Shown here: in pieces, positions 48,576 to 57,090 of the stretch
Position numbering within the stretch: the stretch's first letter is position 1
Layout: the number at the start of each line of letters is the position of its first letter
From: Algimonas ampicilliniresistens
GTDB lineage: Bacteria; Pseudomonadota; Alphaproteobacteria; Caulobacterales; Maricaulaceae
DNA: 64,000 bases
Reading direction: 5' to 3'
Assembly (NCBI RefSeq): GCF_030159955.1
Contig: NZ_BSNK01000002.1
Location: 806,001 to 870,000, forward strand
Position numbers and translations under genes: made by a program
Notes under the pieces: generated by a model
The model's input: only the letters and a program-made list of their open reading frames with translations
What the model was told of the DNA's origin: nothing
The model's database searches: none

Positions 48576-49940
48576 ATGGCCTTCACAGCCCCATCACCCG
48601 GCTTCAGCCACGCCGAACTCCAGCAGCGCAATTATGCACTGATCGGACTGGGTCGCTTTTTGGAATCCGCCATTTGGGTCTTGGTTCTAGTGTTCTTCTC
48701 AGGGGCCATTGTTGGCCTGACGTTTCCGTCTGCTGAAGCACTAGAAGCGGGCGATAGCCCGCTGGCACGTCTGCTCTGGTATCCAATCTACGGCATTGTC
48801 GCGGGCATGACGCTGATGAATTTTGCCAAGGTCTTACGACTGGTCTCGCGCAACCCGCTGATTATCATGTGTGTCCTTTGGCTCGGCTTGACCTTCTTCT
48901 GGTCGATTGATCCCGGCGTGACGATGCGCCGATCCATCGGTCTGTTAATGACGACAATGGCCGGATTGGCCTTTGCGGCGCGCTATGATTGGGGCGAAAT
49001 GGTGCAGCATATTGGCGCGGCCGTGCTGATCCTGTGCCTGATTACACTGATGCTGGTTCTGCTCAATCCAACGCGCGGTATCATGCAGGAAATCTATCCC
49101 GGCGCGTGGCGCGGTCCGTGGGCGGAAAAAAATTATCTAGGCGGGATCATGGCGAAGGGGTTTGCGGTCATGCTCTGCGCCTTTGCGATGCGCCCCAAAC
49201 GCATCTGGATATGGGGGCCGACTGCAATGCTCTGCCTCTTCATGATGTTGATGTCAGGATCGAAAACAGCGTTACTGGCGATGATGGGCTGTTTCGGTAT
49301 TTTTCTGGTGGTACGAGTGTTCCGTCGGTTCCCGTTTCTGCGCGTTCCCGTCATCTGGGCGGTGATTGCCGGTACGGCGGGTCTCGCCCTGATCATGACC
49401 GTCGGGCTAGAGTGGGCGTTGGGCTTGATCGGCAAAGATCCGACCCTGACGGGTCGAACGGATATTTGGCAACTTTTGGCCATGGCCATCCAGGATAAGT
49501 TCTGGCTCGGTTACGGGTACGGCACCTTCTGGATGGACCCGTTGGGGCCGAGCTATCAAACGCGCGAAGTGCTGCAATGGTCAGTGCCGACAGCGCATAA
49601 TGGCTGGCTCGATAGTTGGTTGTCGGGCGGCGCCGTAATCATCATCCTATTCGGTCTATTGACGCTAATGACGGCGATCAAAAGCCTGACCCGGATCAAG
49701 ACAGGTGGTGTGGAAACCTATTGGGTTGTCCTGTCGCTATTCTTCTTCTTGCTGTTCTCGATCTCTGAATCCGCGATTCTGCAGCAGAATGATATTAGCT
49801 GGTTCCTGTTCACCGCGACCACCGCAAAACTCTGGGCCAATGATCCAGCTTGGTGGCGTCCGGGATCGCGCGGGGAACGCCGCGGCACCGTTGCGCGCGT
49901 CGGTATTCACCGCGCGCCTGGCCAGCGGAGCCTCTACTGA
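48576..49940 (+). CDS. O-antigen ligase/polymerase-like (Wzy_C) membrane protein
   Basis: This 454-residue polytopic protein has about ten to eleven helices and the large periplasmic loop of the Wzy_C/WaaL family. YGYGTFWMDPLG lies near 308 and TAHNGWLDSWLSGG lies near 337-350, with the catalytic-type His. The segment GRTDIWQLLAMAIQD is the conserved R-bearing block. It ligates or polymerises glycans on a lipid carrier in the periplasm. It faces a convergent acyltransferase 3 gene, both plausible for surface polysaccharide modification. Confidence 0.85.
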   Translation: MAFTAPSPGFSHAELQQRNYALIGLGRFLESAIWVLVLVFFSGAIVGLTFPSAEALEAGDSPLARLLWYPIYGIVAGMTLMNFAKVLRLVSRNPLIIMCVLWLGLTFFWSIDPGVTMRRSIGLLMTTMAGLAFAARYDWGEMVQHIGAAVLILCLITLMLVLLNPTRGIMQEIYPGAWRGPWAEKNYLGGIMAKGFAVMLCAFAMRPKRIWIWGPTAMLCLFMMLMSGSKTALLAMMGCFGIFLVVRVFRRFPFLRVPVIWAVIAGTAGLALIMTVGLEWALGLIGKDPTLTGRTDIWQLLAMAIQDKFWLGYGYGTFWMDPLGPSYQTREVLQWSVPTAHNGWLDSWLSGGAVIIILFGLLTLMTAIKSLTRIKTGGVETYWVVLSLFFFLLFSISESAILQQNDISWFLFTATTAKLWANDPAWWRPGSRGERRGTVARVGIHRAPGQRSLY

Positions 49941-49952
49941 CGCGTTTTTGGC

Positions 49953-51083
49953 TTAGCTCGCTTTGGGCGTCACGATATGTGCGCCGAACCGTTTGCGTAG
50001 CGCCACGAATTTCTGCTCCCAAAAATAGAAACTGAGTGCGGTGATGGCAAAGGACGCGATTAACGCCACGATGATGGTCGCGGCTTGTGACCACGCCATG
50101 CGCTCAACCAGATCCAGAACCGGGAAGTGCCATAGATATAGCCCGTAACTCACTCGACCGATCCAACGCAGCGGCGGCAGCTCCAGCACCGGAAAGGCCC
50201 ACGTAAAGGCGCGTCCAAAATAGAGGTTCAACATCAACACACCGATGGCCACACCCTGAACCGAGAAGCGCAGGACTTGCCGGAACATCTCGTCGCGAAT
50301 GACGAAAGTGGCGAGCAAAGCTAAAACGGCCAGTCCCGCTGGAATCCAGCCGATCAGCCAGCGCAGTTTTGCCGGATCGCTCAGCTGGTGCAGGCCGAGC
50401 GAGAACAGACACCCATAAGCAATGCTGTCGATCCGCGCGTCCGTCGCCATGTAAGTGTAAAGCTCAGCCGTCTCAGGCCAGATCAGGCTCACCGCCAATC
50501 GCCACAGTGGAACCAACACGATCAAGGCGAGCAGAACAGTCGTAATGCGCCGCCAATTCAATCCCGTTAGCATCAAAAGCGCCGGGAATAAGAGATAGAA
50601 ATGTTCTTCGACCGCCAGCGACCAAAGCGGGGTCCAACTCATATAGGGCGCGTGGCCTGCGGCCTGCTCGGCGATCTGATAATAGTTGGTGAAATAGAGG
50701 TTGGCGGCTGCGAATTCCCCGGCAACGGGGGCGCCTAGTCCCAGCCACATATGGATGGCCGTGGTGACAAAGGTCATGCCGATCAGGGCAGGAAAGAGAC
50801 GGATGGCGCGACGAATATAGAAATCCTTCAGACCGATCCCGTCCTTCTTTTCGGCTTCGGCAATCAACAGACGTGTGATCAGAAACCCGGAGACGAAGAA
50901 AAACACGGTGACGCCAAACCCGCCCGGGACCAAATGGCCGAGCCCAAAATGGGCGACCAGGACGATCAGCACGGCAATTGCGCGCAGACCGTCCAGCCCC
51001 GGAATATAGCCGTAGCGAGCCTTGGCGGTGATCGCTTCTTCATGCGTTCGCGGCGGCTGCCCGATCTGTGACGTCATATCCAT
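49953..51083 (-). CDS. Acyltransferase 3 family (OafA/YrhL-like) membrane protein
   Basis: This 376-residue protein has about ten helices and the acyltransferase 3 opening YIPGLDGLRAIAVLIVLVAHFGLG (conserved R and H), FFFVSGFLITRLLI near 56-69, and SWTPLWSLAVEEHFYLLFP near 150-168. The family adds acetyl or acyl groups to sugars on the cell surface. Its stop faces the O-antigen ligase-like gene 13 bases away. The polytopic part is complete; there is no C-terminal SGNH domain. Confidence 0.9.
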   Translation of the reverse strand: MDMTSQIGQPPRTHEEAITAKARYGYIPGLDGLRAIAVLIVLVAHFGLGHLVPGGFGVTVFFFVSGFLITRLLIAEAEKKDGIGLKDFYIRRAIRLFPALIGMTFVTTAIHMWLGLGAPVAGEFAAANLYFTNYYQIAEQAAGHAPYMSWTPLWSLAVEEHFYLLFPALLMLTGLNWRRITTVLLALIVLVPLWRLAVSLIWPETAELYTYMATDARIDSIAYGCLFSLGLHQLSDPAKLRWLIGWIPAGLAVLALLATFVIRDEMFRQVLRFSVQGVAIGVLMLNLYFGRAFTWAFPVLELPPLRWIGRVSYGLYLWHFPVLDLVERMAWSQAATIIVALIASFAITALSFYFWEQKFVALRKRFGAHIVTPKAS

Positions 51084-51237
51084 GACGCGCGATTAGCAAA
51101 GGAAGATGTAGCAACCGTTTAACGAGCCAACTGCCGGACATTATGGTTAGCAGAGCCTTAAAATGTGTCGGCGTTAGTCCGGTCAATGCAAGTTTGTCAT
51201 AAGGACAAACCCGCTGGCATTGAACGAATTTAGCTGG

Positions 51238-51639
51238 TTAATTAGAGGCAATTTGAACAGGGCGCGCCTGATAGGTTTGTGCCTTGTGATAATCCGTGAG
51301 AGCAGTAATGTTCACGCTCTGAACAAACTGGTCGACTATGTCATTGGCACATTCCGCAAGAGACTGGTCCAGATATCGCAAGGTCGCTTTGTCGGCCCTG
51401 CAAAAAGACATCGCGCGTTTTTCTAGCTTGGCATAGATTTTTTCTGGTCCTTGCGGAGCGCGAAGTTCAGTCAGGCTAAACTTTACACTGACGGTCCTGT
51501 CGACCAACAATGCCCCGTTTGCGAAAGCGTTCGGGGCGATGGCGCCTGTGGCCAGAGCTAAAAACCCAAAAGCAGATATTGCGACTTTCTTGACGCGGCG
51601 CGCCGCAAAATTCATGGTGTCGTTTCGTTTGGTGGTCAT
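51238..51639 (-). CDS. UrcA family protein
   Basis: This 133-residue protein from the ATG at 51639 (AAGGATT 8 bases upstream) has a signal peptide at about 15-40 (KKVAISAFGFLALATGAIAPNAFA). The mature part contains VSVKFSLTELRAPQGPEKIYAKLEKRAMSFCR and a second Cys near 104 (AECANDIVDQFV), likely forming a disulfide. This fits the small exported UrcA proteins of Sphingomonadales and Caulobacterales, whose function is unknown. It is probably monocistronic. A hairpin stands 37 bases before its start. Confidence 0.83.
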   Translation of the reverse strand: MTTKRNDTMNFAARRVKKVAISAFGFLALATGAIAPNAFANGALLVDRTVSVKFSLTELRAPQGPEKIYAKLEKRAMSFCRADKATLRYLDQSLAECANDIVDQFVQSVNITALTDYHKAQTYQARPVQIASN

Positions 51640-52045
51640 TGGAAGAATCCTTTCCAGTTAATTTGTCAAGCGACAGGCGACGAGGTCACACCCTCGTCGC
51701 CACTCTGCTCGCATAGGTTCTGAATGATGGGAACCGCCATCCGTGCGGCACCTGCTATGCAATAAAACATAATGAAAACAGATGCTTATGTTACGATTTA
51801 GGTAGGGGGAAGTGCTCCGCCATAATGCCTGGTTGTGACATCAAGTCGGTCGTCTCTAACTGTGCCATTGGCAGGTGATTCTGCACCGTCAATGCGATTG
51901 CTACCCAACTCACTCAATTGATCACGTCTGAACAAAAATTGGTCTGAAATGTGCGGATTTTGGCTGAAGATGTCGCAAGCCATTGCATAGGCTTTATTCG
52001 ATCAACGGGCTGACGGGACGGGGTGGGCCGTGATAAGCGCGCCTC
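51640..52045. other. Intergenic region upstream of urcA and DUF2855 gene
   Basis: This gap of about 400 bases has no gene I can support. It has the perfect hairpin 51676-51701, and a TTGACA reading leftward at about 51664-51669 followed by AATTAACTGG, a possible urcA promoter. An AT-rich patch with AATAAAACATAATG lies near 51760. A 61-codon frame on the minus strand (51798-51983) is not credible, as it has no family and no ribosome-binding site. Confidence 0.5.
51676..51701. repeat. Perfect 10-bp hairpin upstream of urcA
   Basis: GGCGACGAGG and CCTCGTCGCC pair perfectly around the 6-base loop TCACAC. No T-run follows on either side, so it is not an ordinary intrinsic terminator. It lies just outside the possible urcA -35, so an operator or a factor-dependent element is possible. 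Confidence 0.6.
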
Positions 52046-53131
52046 ATGCACACTCTATTGGTAAACCGGACCGACCCGGCCGACATCACACTTTTCAAAA
52101 CCGACAGCCCCGCGCTGCAAGACGGGGAGGTCCGCCTTGCCATCGATAGCTTCGCGCTGACGGCCAATAATGTCACCTATATGATCTTCGGTGATCACAT
52201 CGGTTACTGGCATTATTTTGATCCTAAAGCCTATGGCTTCGGCGAAGACAATCAGGGCCGGATGCCGGTTTGGGGGTTCGCGACGGTGTCAGAATCCAAA
52301 TGTTCTGACGTCCCTGTTGGTACGGAAGTCTACGGTTTCCTGCCTGTGGCTGACGAAATTGTCGTGAAGCCCAGCAAGCTGTCGCCGCAAGGATTTCAGG
52401 ACGTGGCCGATCACCGCGCGCCGCTCCATCCTGTCTATAATGGCTATTCTTATACTGCCGCTGACCCGTCTTATGCGGTCCAGAAAGCAATCCAGCCCGT
52501 GCTGCGTCCGCTGTTTTTGACCAGCTTTTTGATCGACGATTTCGTCTCCAGCGAAAAATTCTTCGGTGCGGAACGGGTGGTGATCACCAGCGCTTCGTCC
52601 AAGACCGCGCTCGGCACGGCCTATTGCCTCAAACAGCGCGGGGGCGTTGAAGTGCTGGGCCTGACATCGGAACGCAATCGAGCCTTTGTCGAAGAGACAG
52701 GCTATTACGATACGGTCGTGACCTATGAGATGATCGAAGGATTGGACCGCGTGCCGACCGTCATCGTCGACATGGCTGGCAATGGCGAGTTATTGGCGCG
52801 GATCTACGCCCATTTGCGCGACAATGTGAAATATGGCTGCGCCGTCGGGAAGTCCCACTATCAGGGCGATGCGGCACCAAAACCTGATGAGGGCGCGCCG
52901 ATGAAGATGTTCTTCGCGCCGGATTACGCCAAGTCGCGCATTGCGGAATGGGGCGGGGGCGGGTTTGCCACACGCCTGGCTGAACGCTGGATTCCGTTTC
53001 TCGGTGATGCTGCGGGATGGATGAGTGTCGGAGAACCGGCAGGCGTCGAAGCGATGCTCACCACCTATAAAAATCTGCTCAACGGGACAACAGACCCAAC
53101 GCAAGCCGCGCTATTTTCGTTGAAAGGCTAA
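52046..53131 (+). CDS. DUF2855 family protein
   Basis: This 361-residue protein shows the DUF2855 pattern, a divergent relative of the medium-chain dehydrogenase (MDR) fold. VRLAIDSFALTANNVTYMIFGDHIGYWHYFDP lies near 28-59, then VWGFATVSESKCSDVPVGTEVYGFLP, and a Rossmann-type VVITSASSKTALGTAYCL near 177-194. The role is not known, but it looks like an enoyl-type reductase without zinc. It ends 2 bases before the crotonase start, so the two are co-transcribed, hinting at acyl-CoA metabolism. Confidence 0.83.
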   Translation: MHTLLVNRTDPADITLFKTDSPALQDGEVRLAIDSFALTANNVTYMIFGDHIGYWHYFDPKAYGFGEDNQGRMPVWGFATVSESKCSDVPVGTEVYGFLPVADEIVVKPSKLSPQGFQDVADHRAPLHPVYNGYSYTAADPSYAVQKAIQPVLRPLFLTSFLIDDFVSSEKFFGAERVVITSASSKTALGTAYCLKQRGGVEVLGLTSERNRAFVEETGYYDTVVTYEMIEGLDRVPTVIVDMAGNGELLARIYAHLRDNVKYGCAVGKSHYQGDAAPKPDEGAPMKMFFAPDYAKSRIAEWGGGGFATRLAERWIPFLGDAAGWMSVGEPAGVEAMLTTYKNLLNGTTDPTQAALFSLKG

Positions 53132-53133
53132 TC

Positions 53134-53979
53134 ATGGCTTACGAATGTTTTGACGTTTCGATTGAAGATCAGATCGCCCATATCCGGCTCAGCCGACCAG
53201 AAAAGCGCAACGCTATGAGCCCGTCTTTCTGGGCCGACCTACCAGAAATCGTCCGCGATATCGACGACAATGCCAAGGCACGCGTGATTGTTATTTCTGC
53301 CGATACAACGGGCGAGCGTCCAATCTTTTCTGCTGGAATTGATGTGTCGATGTTTAGCTCTGGCGGCGTGTCCGGCAATGATAAGAACAATCCGCAGCAC
53401 GGCGCGGTCTTCTATCAGAATGTCCTCCGATTGCAGGATAGTTTCACGGCGCTTGAAAATTGCCGCATCCCGGTCATCGTCGCGATCCATGGCGGGTGCA
53501 TTGGCGGCGGGGTTGATCTGATTACGGCCTGCGACATGCGCTACGGTACGTCGGACGCCTACATCACCATCTATGAAATCAATGTCGGCATGACGGCAGA
53601 TGTCGGGACGTTCCCGCGCATTCTCAACCATATGCCCGAAGGCGTGGTACGCGAGTTGGCCTATACAGGTCGCCGCATGGACGCGGAAGAATGCGAGCAG
53701 CGCGGTCTTTTCAATGCGACCTACGAGAGCGATGAAGCGATGATGGAGGCCGTCATGGCGACAGCGCGCCAGATCGCGTCCAAGCCACCCTTGGCGATCT
53801 ATGGCTGCAAACGCATCATCACCTATGCGCGCGATCACAGCACGGCGGACACGCTTGACCAGATCGGCGTCTGGAACATGTCTATGCTCATCCCATCGGA
53901 GATGATGGAAGCGATGATGGCAAAGGGGCAGAAGCGGGCGGGAACGTTCGCCGATCTGCCAAAAGTGGCTAGGGATTAG
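53134..53979 (+). CDS. Enoyl-CoA hydratase/isomerase (dienoyl-CoA isomerase-like crotonase)
   Basis: This 281-residue crotonase-fold protein has SRPEKRNAMSPSFW near 19, the oxyanion-hole segments FSAGIDVSMF near 66-75 and IHGGCIGGGVDLITACDMRY near 117-136, and YEINVGMTADVGTFPRI near 148-164. The ADVGT segment matches Delta(3,5)-Delta(2,4)-dienoyl-CoA isomerases, where that Asp is catalytic. It would help break down unsaturated fatty acids with odd-position double bonds. It follows the DUF2855 gene by 2 bases and converges with a lipoprotein gene, overlapping it by 4 bases at the stops. Confidence 0.88.
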   Translation: MAYECFDVSIEDQIAHIRLSRPEKRNAMSPSFWADLPEIVRDIDDNAKARVIVISADTTGERPIFSAGIDVSMFSSGGVSGNDKNNPQHGAVFYQNVLRLQDSFTALENCRIPVIVAIHGGCIGGGVDLITACDMRYGTSDAYITIYEINVGMTADVGTFPRILNHMPEGVVRELAYTGRRMDAEECEQRGLFNATYESDEAMMEAVMATARQIASKPPLAIYGCKRIITYARDHSTADTLDQIGVWNMSMLIPSEMMEAMMAKGQKRAGTFADLPKVARD

Positions 53980-54458
53980 TCCCGATTATAGGTCATCACC
54001 ACGTCTGATTTGGGGTCGCGCAGGACCAAACGATCTTTGTCGATCGATACGATTTCCAGAGTCGATGTTTCGACCGTGCCCATCATATTCGTCAGGCCGG
54101 ACGCCATTTGTAAAGAGTCCGGATTAGAGTCGACGGGCATGACCGATAAATTGGTCGTGGTTTCGCTGAGGGTCGATCCGTTCAGCACGTAATTGGCCGT
54201 TGACCTAATCCTGTAAGCCGCAATTTGTGCGGGAACGTCTTGGAAGGTCAAAAGACCTTCGCTGTCACTTGTTCCGTTTTTGTAAAAATCCAGTTCGCCA
54301 TCTGTCAGGCTCAGTGTGGACCCATTCTGCGAAATTACGACTGGTTCAGCCTGATCCCATTCACCGATTAGAAGCTGCGCCTGTGTTTTAGGTGCGCCGG
54401 AGCCGCAGGCCGTTAGCAATACGGCAGCCGTCAGAGTGGTGAGAGTGAAATAGCGCAT
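53976..54458 (-). CDS. Small lipoprotein, paralogue of the 54570 gene
   Basis: From the ATG at 54458, which follows GGGGGG and begins the signal LTAAVLLTAC, this is 160 residues. A frame open upstream would add a non-signal N-terminus. The mature part has LIGEWDQAEPVVISQNGSTLSLTDGELDFYKNGTSDSEGLLTF, a lipocalin-like or beta-sheet repeat pattern, and ends LVLRDPKSDVVMTYNRD. It resembles the protein at 54570: a lipobox, then ~IGxW, a DELx block and a final (V/T)TYDR/NRD. Anchored to the membrane, function unknown. Confidence 0.75.
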   Translation of the reverse strand: MRYFTLTTLTAAVLLTACGSGAPKTQAQLLIGEWDQAEPVVISQNGSTLSLTDGELDFYKNGTSDSEGLLTFQDVPAQIAAYRIRSTANYVLNGSTLSETTTNLSVMPVDSNPDSLQMASGLTNMMGTVETSTLEIVSIDKDRLVLRDPKSDVVMTYNRD

Positions 54459-54569
54459 GAGACCCCCCAAGATCGATCGGACGCGCCGCAAACATTACGA
54501 CGGTGCTCGATTGATCTTATTCGCGGACGCGCAATTTGTTCCCGGCCAGAGTGTGTTTGAATCTAAAGA

Positions 54570-55046
54570 CTATTGGCGATCATAAGTCAGGGTCGTACCC
54601 GTATCGACGTCCAGCAAGGCCAATGTTTCCGCGTCTAAGGTTTCGATAATCAATCGTCCGGGCGGGCTGTTTCGGTAGGCATTTTCGAGCGCCCGCGCGA
54701 GTTCATCGGCTTCTGGTGTTGAAATATCCGGTGTGACTTTGACGTCTTGCAACGTCCGGGTCAGGACAGTTTCTTCTAAGGTCCAGCCGACCGTGGCGGC
54801 TATCGAAAATCGCTCCGGAATGCCGTCATTTTCTGTGATGATCATGATGCCGTTAAAGGTCGACCGCCCGTCTTGTGCATAGGTGATGACAGCGTTTTCA
54901 ACCACTAAAGTTGGGTCGGTCTGCGCTGCGCCTTGCTGCGCCCAAGTCCCGATCAACAAGCTTTTATCGGGCCCGACATCGCCCTGACAGGCTATGATAA
55001 TGAACGCGCCGATCAGGACGGTAAAGGACTGGATTAAACGGCTCAT
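54570..55046 (-). CDS. Small lipoprotein, paralogue of the 53976 gene
   Basis: From the ATG at 55046, overlapping the stop of the methyltransferase (ATGA), this is 158 residues. The lipobox is IIIAC (Cys20). The mature part has SLLIGTWAQQGAAQTDPTLVVENAVITYAQDGRSTFNGIM near 28-66 and closes LALLDVDTGTTLTYDRQ, parallel to the protein encoded 112 bases downstream at 53976. These look like small beta-sheet lipoproteins. Translational coupling to a methyltransferase is odd and may be incidental. Function unknown. Confidence 0.73.
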   Translation of the reverse strand: MSRLIQSFTVLIGAFIIIACQGDVGPDKSLLIGTWAQQGAAQTDPTLVVENAVITYAQDGRSTFNGIMIITENDGIPERFSIAATVGWTLEETVLTRTLQDVKVTPDISTPEADELARALENAYRNSPPGRLIIETLDAETLALLDVDTGTTLTYDRQ

Positions 55047-55666
55047 AAATCCCCACGCGTCGCCGCGCCCCAATAGTTGTAGCTGAGGACTTTCGGTCCC
55101 GGAATGTACATCTCATCAAGACGTGCAAGTTTCAGGCCTGCCTGCCGGAACAGTGCTGGAATGTCGCGGCCCGTCTGACACCCGCCGGCGATATGTTTCC
55201 AGATCGGATCGATGCGTCTCTGCCAGCGCGCGACATTCAGGTCCGGCGCACGGCCATGTTCAGTGAATAAGATCTCTCCGCCGGGACGGAGCACACGACC
55301 CATTTCGCGCAAGGCGGCGACCGGGTCGGGAATGGTGCAAAGCGCATAAGTGACAACGACGGTGTCCGCGCAGGCGTCACCTAGTGGCAGAGTTTCGCCC
55401 GATAGGCCGAGCCGATCGACCGGGAAATCGCAGGCTGAAGCCCGGGGTTCGGCGCGGTGCCACAAGCCATCATCCGGGTCGATGCCGGTGATGCGGCGAA
55501 CCTTAGCTGGGTCATAATGGGGTAAATTGAGACCTGAACCGATGCCGATTTCGACGACGTCGCCGCGCGCTTGCGGGATAACCTTCTCGCGCTGTTTAGC
55601 GATTGGCTTGGTGCCACAAGCGAGGTCGAGCACTTTTGGCAAGATCGTCGTGTTGTAGAAACCCAT
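55043..55666 (-). CDS. Class I SAM-dependent methyltransferase
   Basis: This 207-residue protein has the SAM-binding motif I VVEIGIGSGLNLPHY near 36-50, the acidic TGIDPDD near 59-65, motif II DTVVVTYALCTIPDP near 97-111, and VLRPGGEILFTEHGRAPD near 122-139, typical of methyltransferase_11/UbiE-like proteins. The substrate is unknown. It is the first gene of the operon with the two lipoproteins. It is divergent from the DUF6958 gene by 80 bases. Confidence 0.88.
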   Translation of the reverse strand: MGFYNTTILPKVLDLACGTKPIAKQREKVIPQARGDVVEIGIGSGLNLPHYDPAKVRRITGIDPDDGLWHRAEPRASACDFPVDRLGLSGETLPLGDACADTVVVTYALCTIPDPVAALREMGRVLRPGGEILFTEHGRAPDLNVARWQRRIDPIWKHIAGGCQTGRDIPALFRQAGLKLARLDEMYIPGPKVLSYNYWGAATRGDL

Positions 55667-55746
55667 ACGGATCGCCTAGCGCGCTTGACGGCGGACTTCC
55701 AGAGAGTTGATTGTCGCGACGTGGAGTTTCGGAATAGGAGAGCACG

Positions 55747-56058
55747 ATGTCTAAGACTGATGACCCCAAAACTGAATGCAGGACTCCGGCTGAGGGCCGC
55801 GATGGGGTGACCCGAATTCCGAGCTGGAAGTATGATTGTTTGCGCGACGTTATTGTTGAGGTCGTTAGGGAGGCTGGATCTGATGGGTTCGTCTTTTCAA
55901 AACTGACTGAGGCGGTGCGGCCTCGCTTAAGCGCGGACCAACTGGATAAAATTGGCTCTCTTGGCTGGCATGTCACGACCGTTAAACTGAATATGGAAGT
56001 CGAGGGCGATATTGCTCGGTTGTCGGGATCACCGCAGCGCTTGGTTGTCCTAAGGTAG
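55747..56058 (+). CDS. DUF6958-like small protein
   Basis: This 103-residue protein has a disordered N-terminus (about 1-22) and a helical core, YDCLRDVIVEVVREAGSDGFVFSKLTEAVRPRLSADQLDKIGSLGWHVTTVKLNMEVEGDIARL. This matches small DUF6958-type proteins with a winged-helix-like look. It may bind nucleic acid or protein; nothing is established. It is followed 36 bases later by the nitrilase gene, probably independent. Confidence 0.68.
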   Translation: MSKTDDPKTECRTPAEGRDGVTRIPSWKYDCLRDVIVEVVREAGSDGFVFSKLTEAVRPRLSADQLDKIGSLGWHVTTVKLNMEVEGDIARLSGSPQRLVVLR

Positions 56059-56093
56059 TCAGCGCGTCTGGCAGGCTAGAAAGATAAGACCCT

Positions 56094-57083
56094 ATGGCAA
56101 AAGCATCATCTCATACGCGGACACGCTTGCGTGTTGCCGTCGCGCAACTGGCTCCGGCCTTTCTCGACCGAGCGGCCGGGACAGACCGTGTTATTGCTGC
56201 AATTACTGAGGCCGCAGATCAGGGCGCGGACCTGATCTGCTTTCCTGAAAGCTACCTCCCCGGATATCCGTTTTGGCTATCGGCAGGCGACGGGGCGCGG
56301 TTTAATGATGCGCGCAACAAAACGCTGTTTTCGCATTATTCCGATCAGGCTGTCACTATTGAGGATGGGCATCTGGATACGATCTGCGCCGCGCTGCGCA
56401 CGACTGGGATGGCGGCGTGGCTCGGTATTGTTGAACGTCCGCGCGATCGTTCCGGTCACTCGCTCTACTGTTCCTATGTCTATATTGATGCGAGCGGCGA
56501 GGTGCAGTCCGTGCACCGCAAGCTGCAGCCCACTTATGAAGAACGTCTGGTCTGGTCACCGGGCGACGGGAACGGATTGGTGACGCACCGGCTGGGCGCT
56601 TTCACTACGGGCGGGCTGAATTGTTGGGAAAACTGGATGCCGCTGGCGCGCGCCGCGCTCTATGCACAGGGCGAGGACCTGCATGTGGCAGGCTGGCCGG
56701 GCAGTCGAAGCAATACGGAAGACCTGACGCCGGTTCTGGCCAAGGAAGGTCGGTCTTATGTGATCAGTGTCAGCTCTGTGATGCGCGGCTCTGACGTGCG
56801 CGACGACATGCCGGAGGCTGAATTTGTGCGCGACGCGATTGGTGAGTTAGCAGCGGATGGTGGCTCATGCATTTGCGCGCCAGACGGAACGTTTCTTATG
56901 GAGCCTTGGGTCGGAAACAATGGGGTTGGAGAGACCGGAGTTCGTACCGTTGAGATCGATATTGCACGGGTGCGCGAGGAACGACAAAACTTCGACCCGT
57001 CAGGCCATTACTCCCGCCCTGATGTGACTCAGCTGATCGTGGACCGGACTCGGCAGGCCATCGCCACCTTCAAAACAGATTGA
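56094..57083 (+). CDS. Nitrilase / carbon-nitrogen hydrolase
   Basis: This 329-residue protein has the intact nitrilase triad: Glu in CFPESYLPGYPFW near 45-57, Lys in VHRKLQPTYEERLVW near 140-154, and the nucleophilic Cys in GGLNCWENWMPL near 172-183. CWENxMPL and the YEERLVWSPGDG stretch are typical of true nitrilases rather than amidases, cleaving a nitrile to the carboxylate and ammonia. It contrasts with the Cys-less paralogue at 11890. Cytosolic; the substrate is unknown. Confidence 0.9.
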   Translation: MAKASSHTRTRLRVAVAQLAPAFLDRAAGTDRVIAAITEAADQGADLICFPESYLPGYPFWLSAGDGARFNDARNKTLFSHYSDQAVTIEDGHLDTICAALRTTGMAAWLGIVERPRDRSGHSLYCSYVYIDASGEVQSVHRKLQPTYEERLVWSPGDGNGLVTHRLGAFTTGGLNCWENWMPLARAALYAQGEDLHVAGWPGSRSNTEDLTPVLAKEGRSYVISVSSVMRGSDVRDDMPEAEFVRDAIGELAADGGSCICAPDGTFLMEPWVGNNGVGETGVRTVEIDIARVREERQNFDPSGHYSRPDVTQLIVDRTRQAIATFKTD

Positions 57084-57090
57084 TCGTGTC

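Noticed and set aside
51798-51983. 61-codon minus-strand frame upstream of the DUF2855 gene
   Set aside because: No family resemblance, no ribosome-binding site and lower coding character than neighbours.
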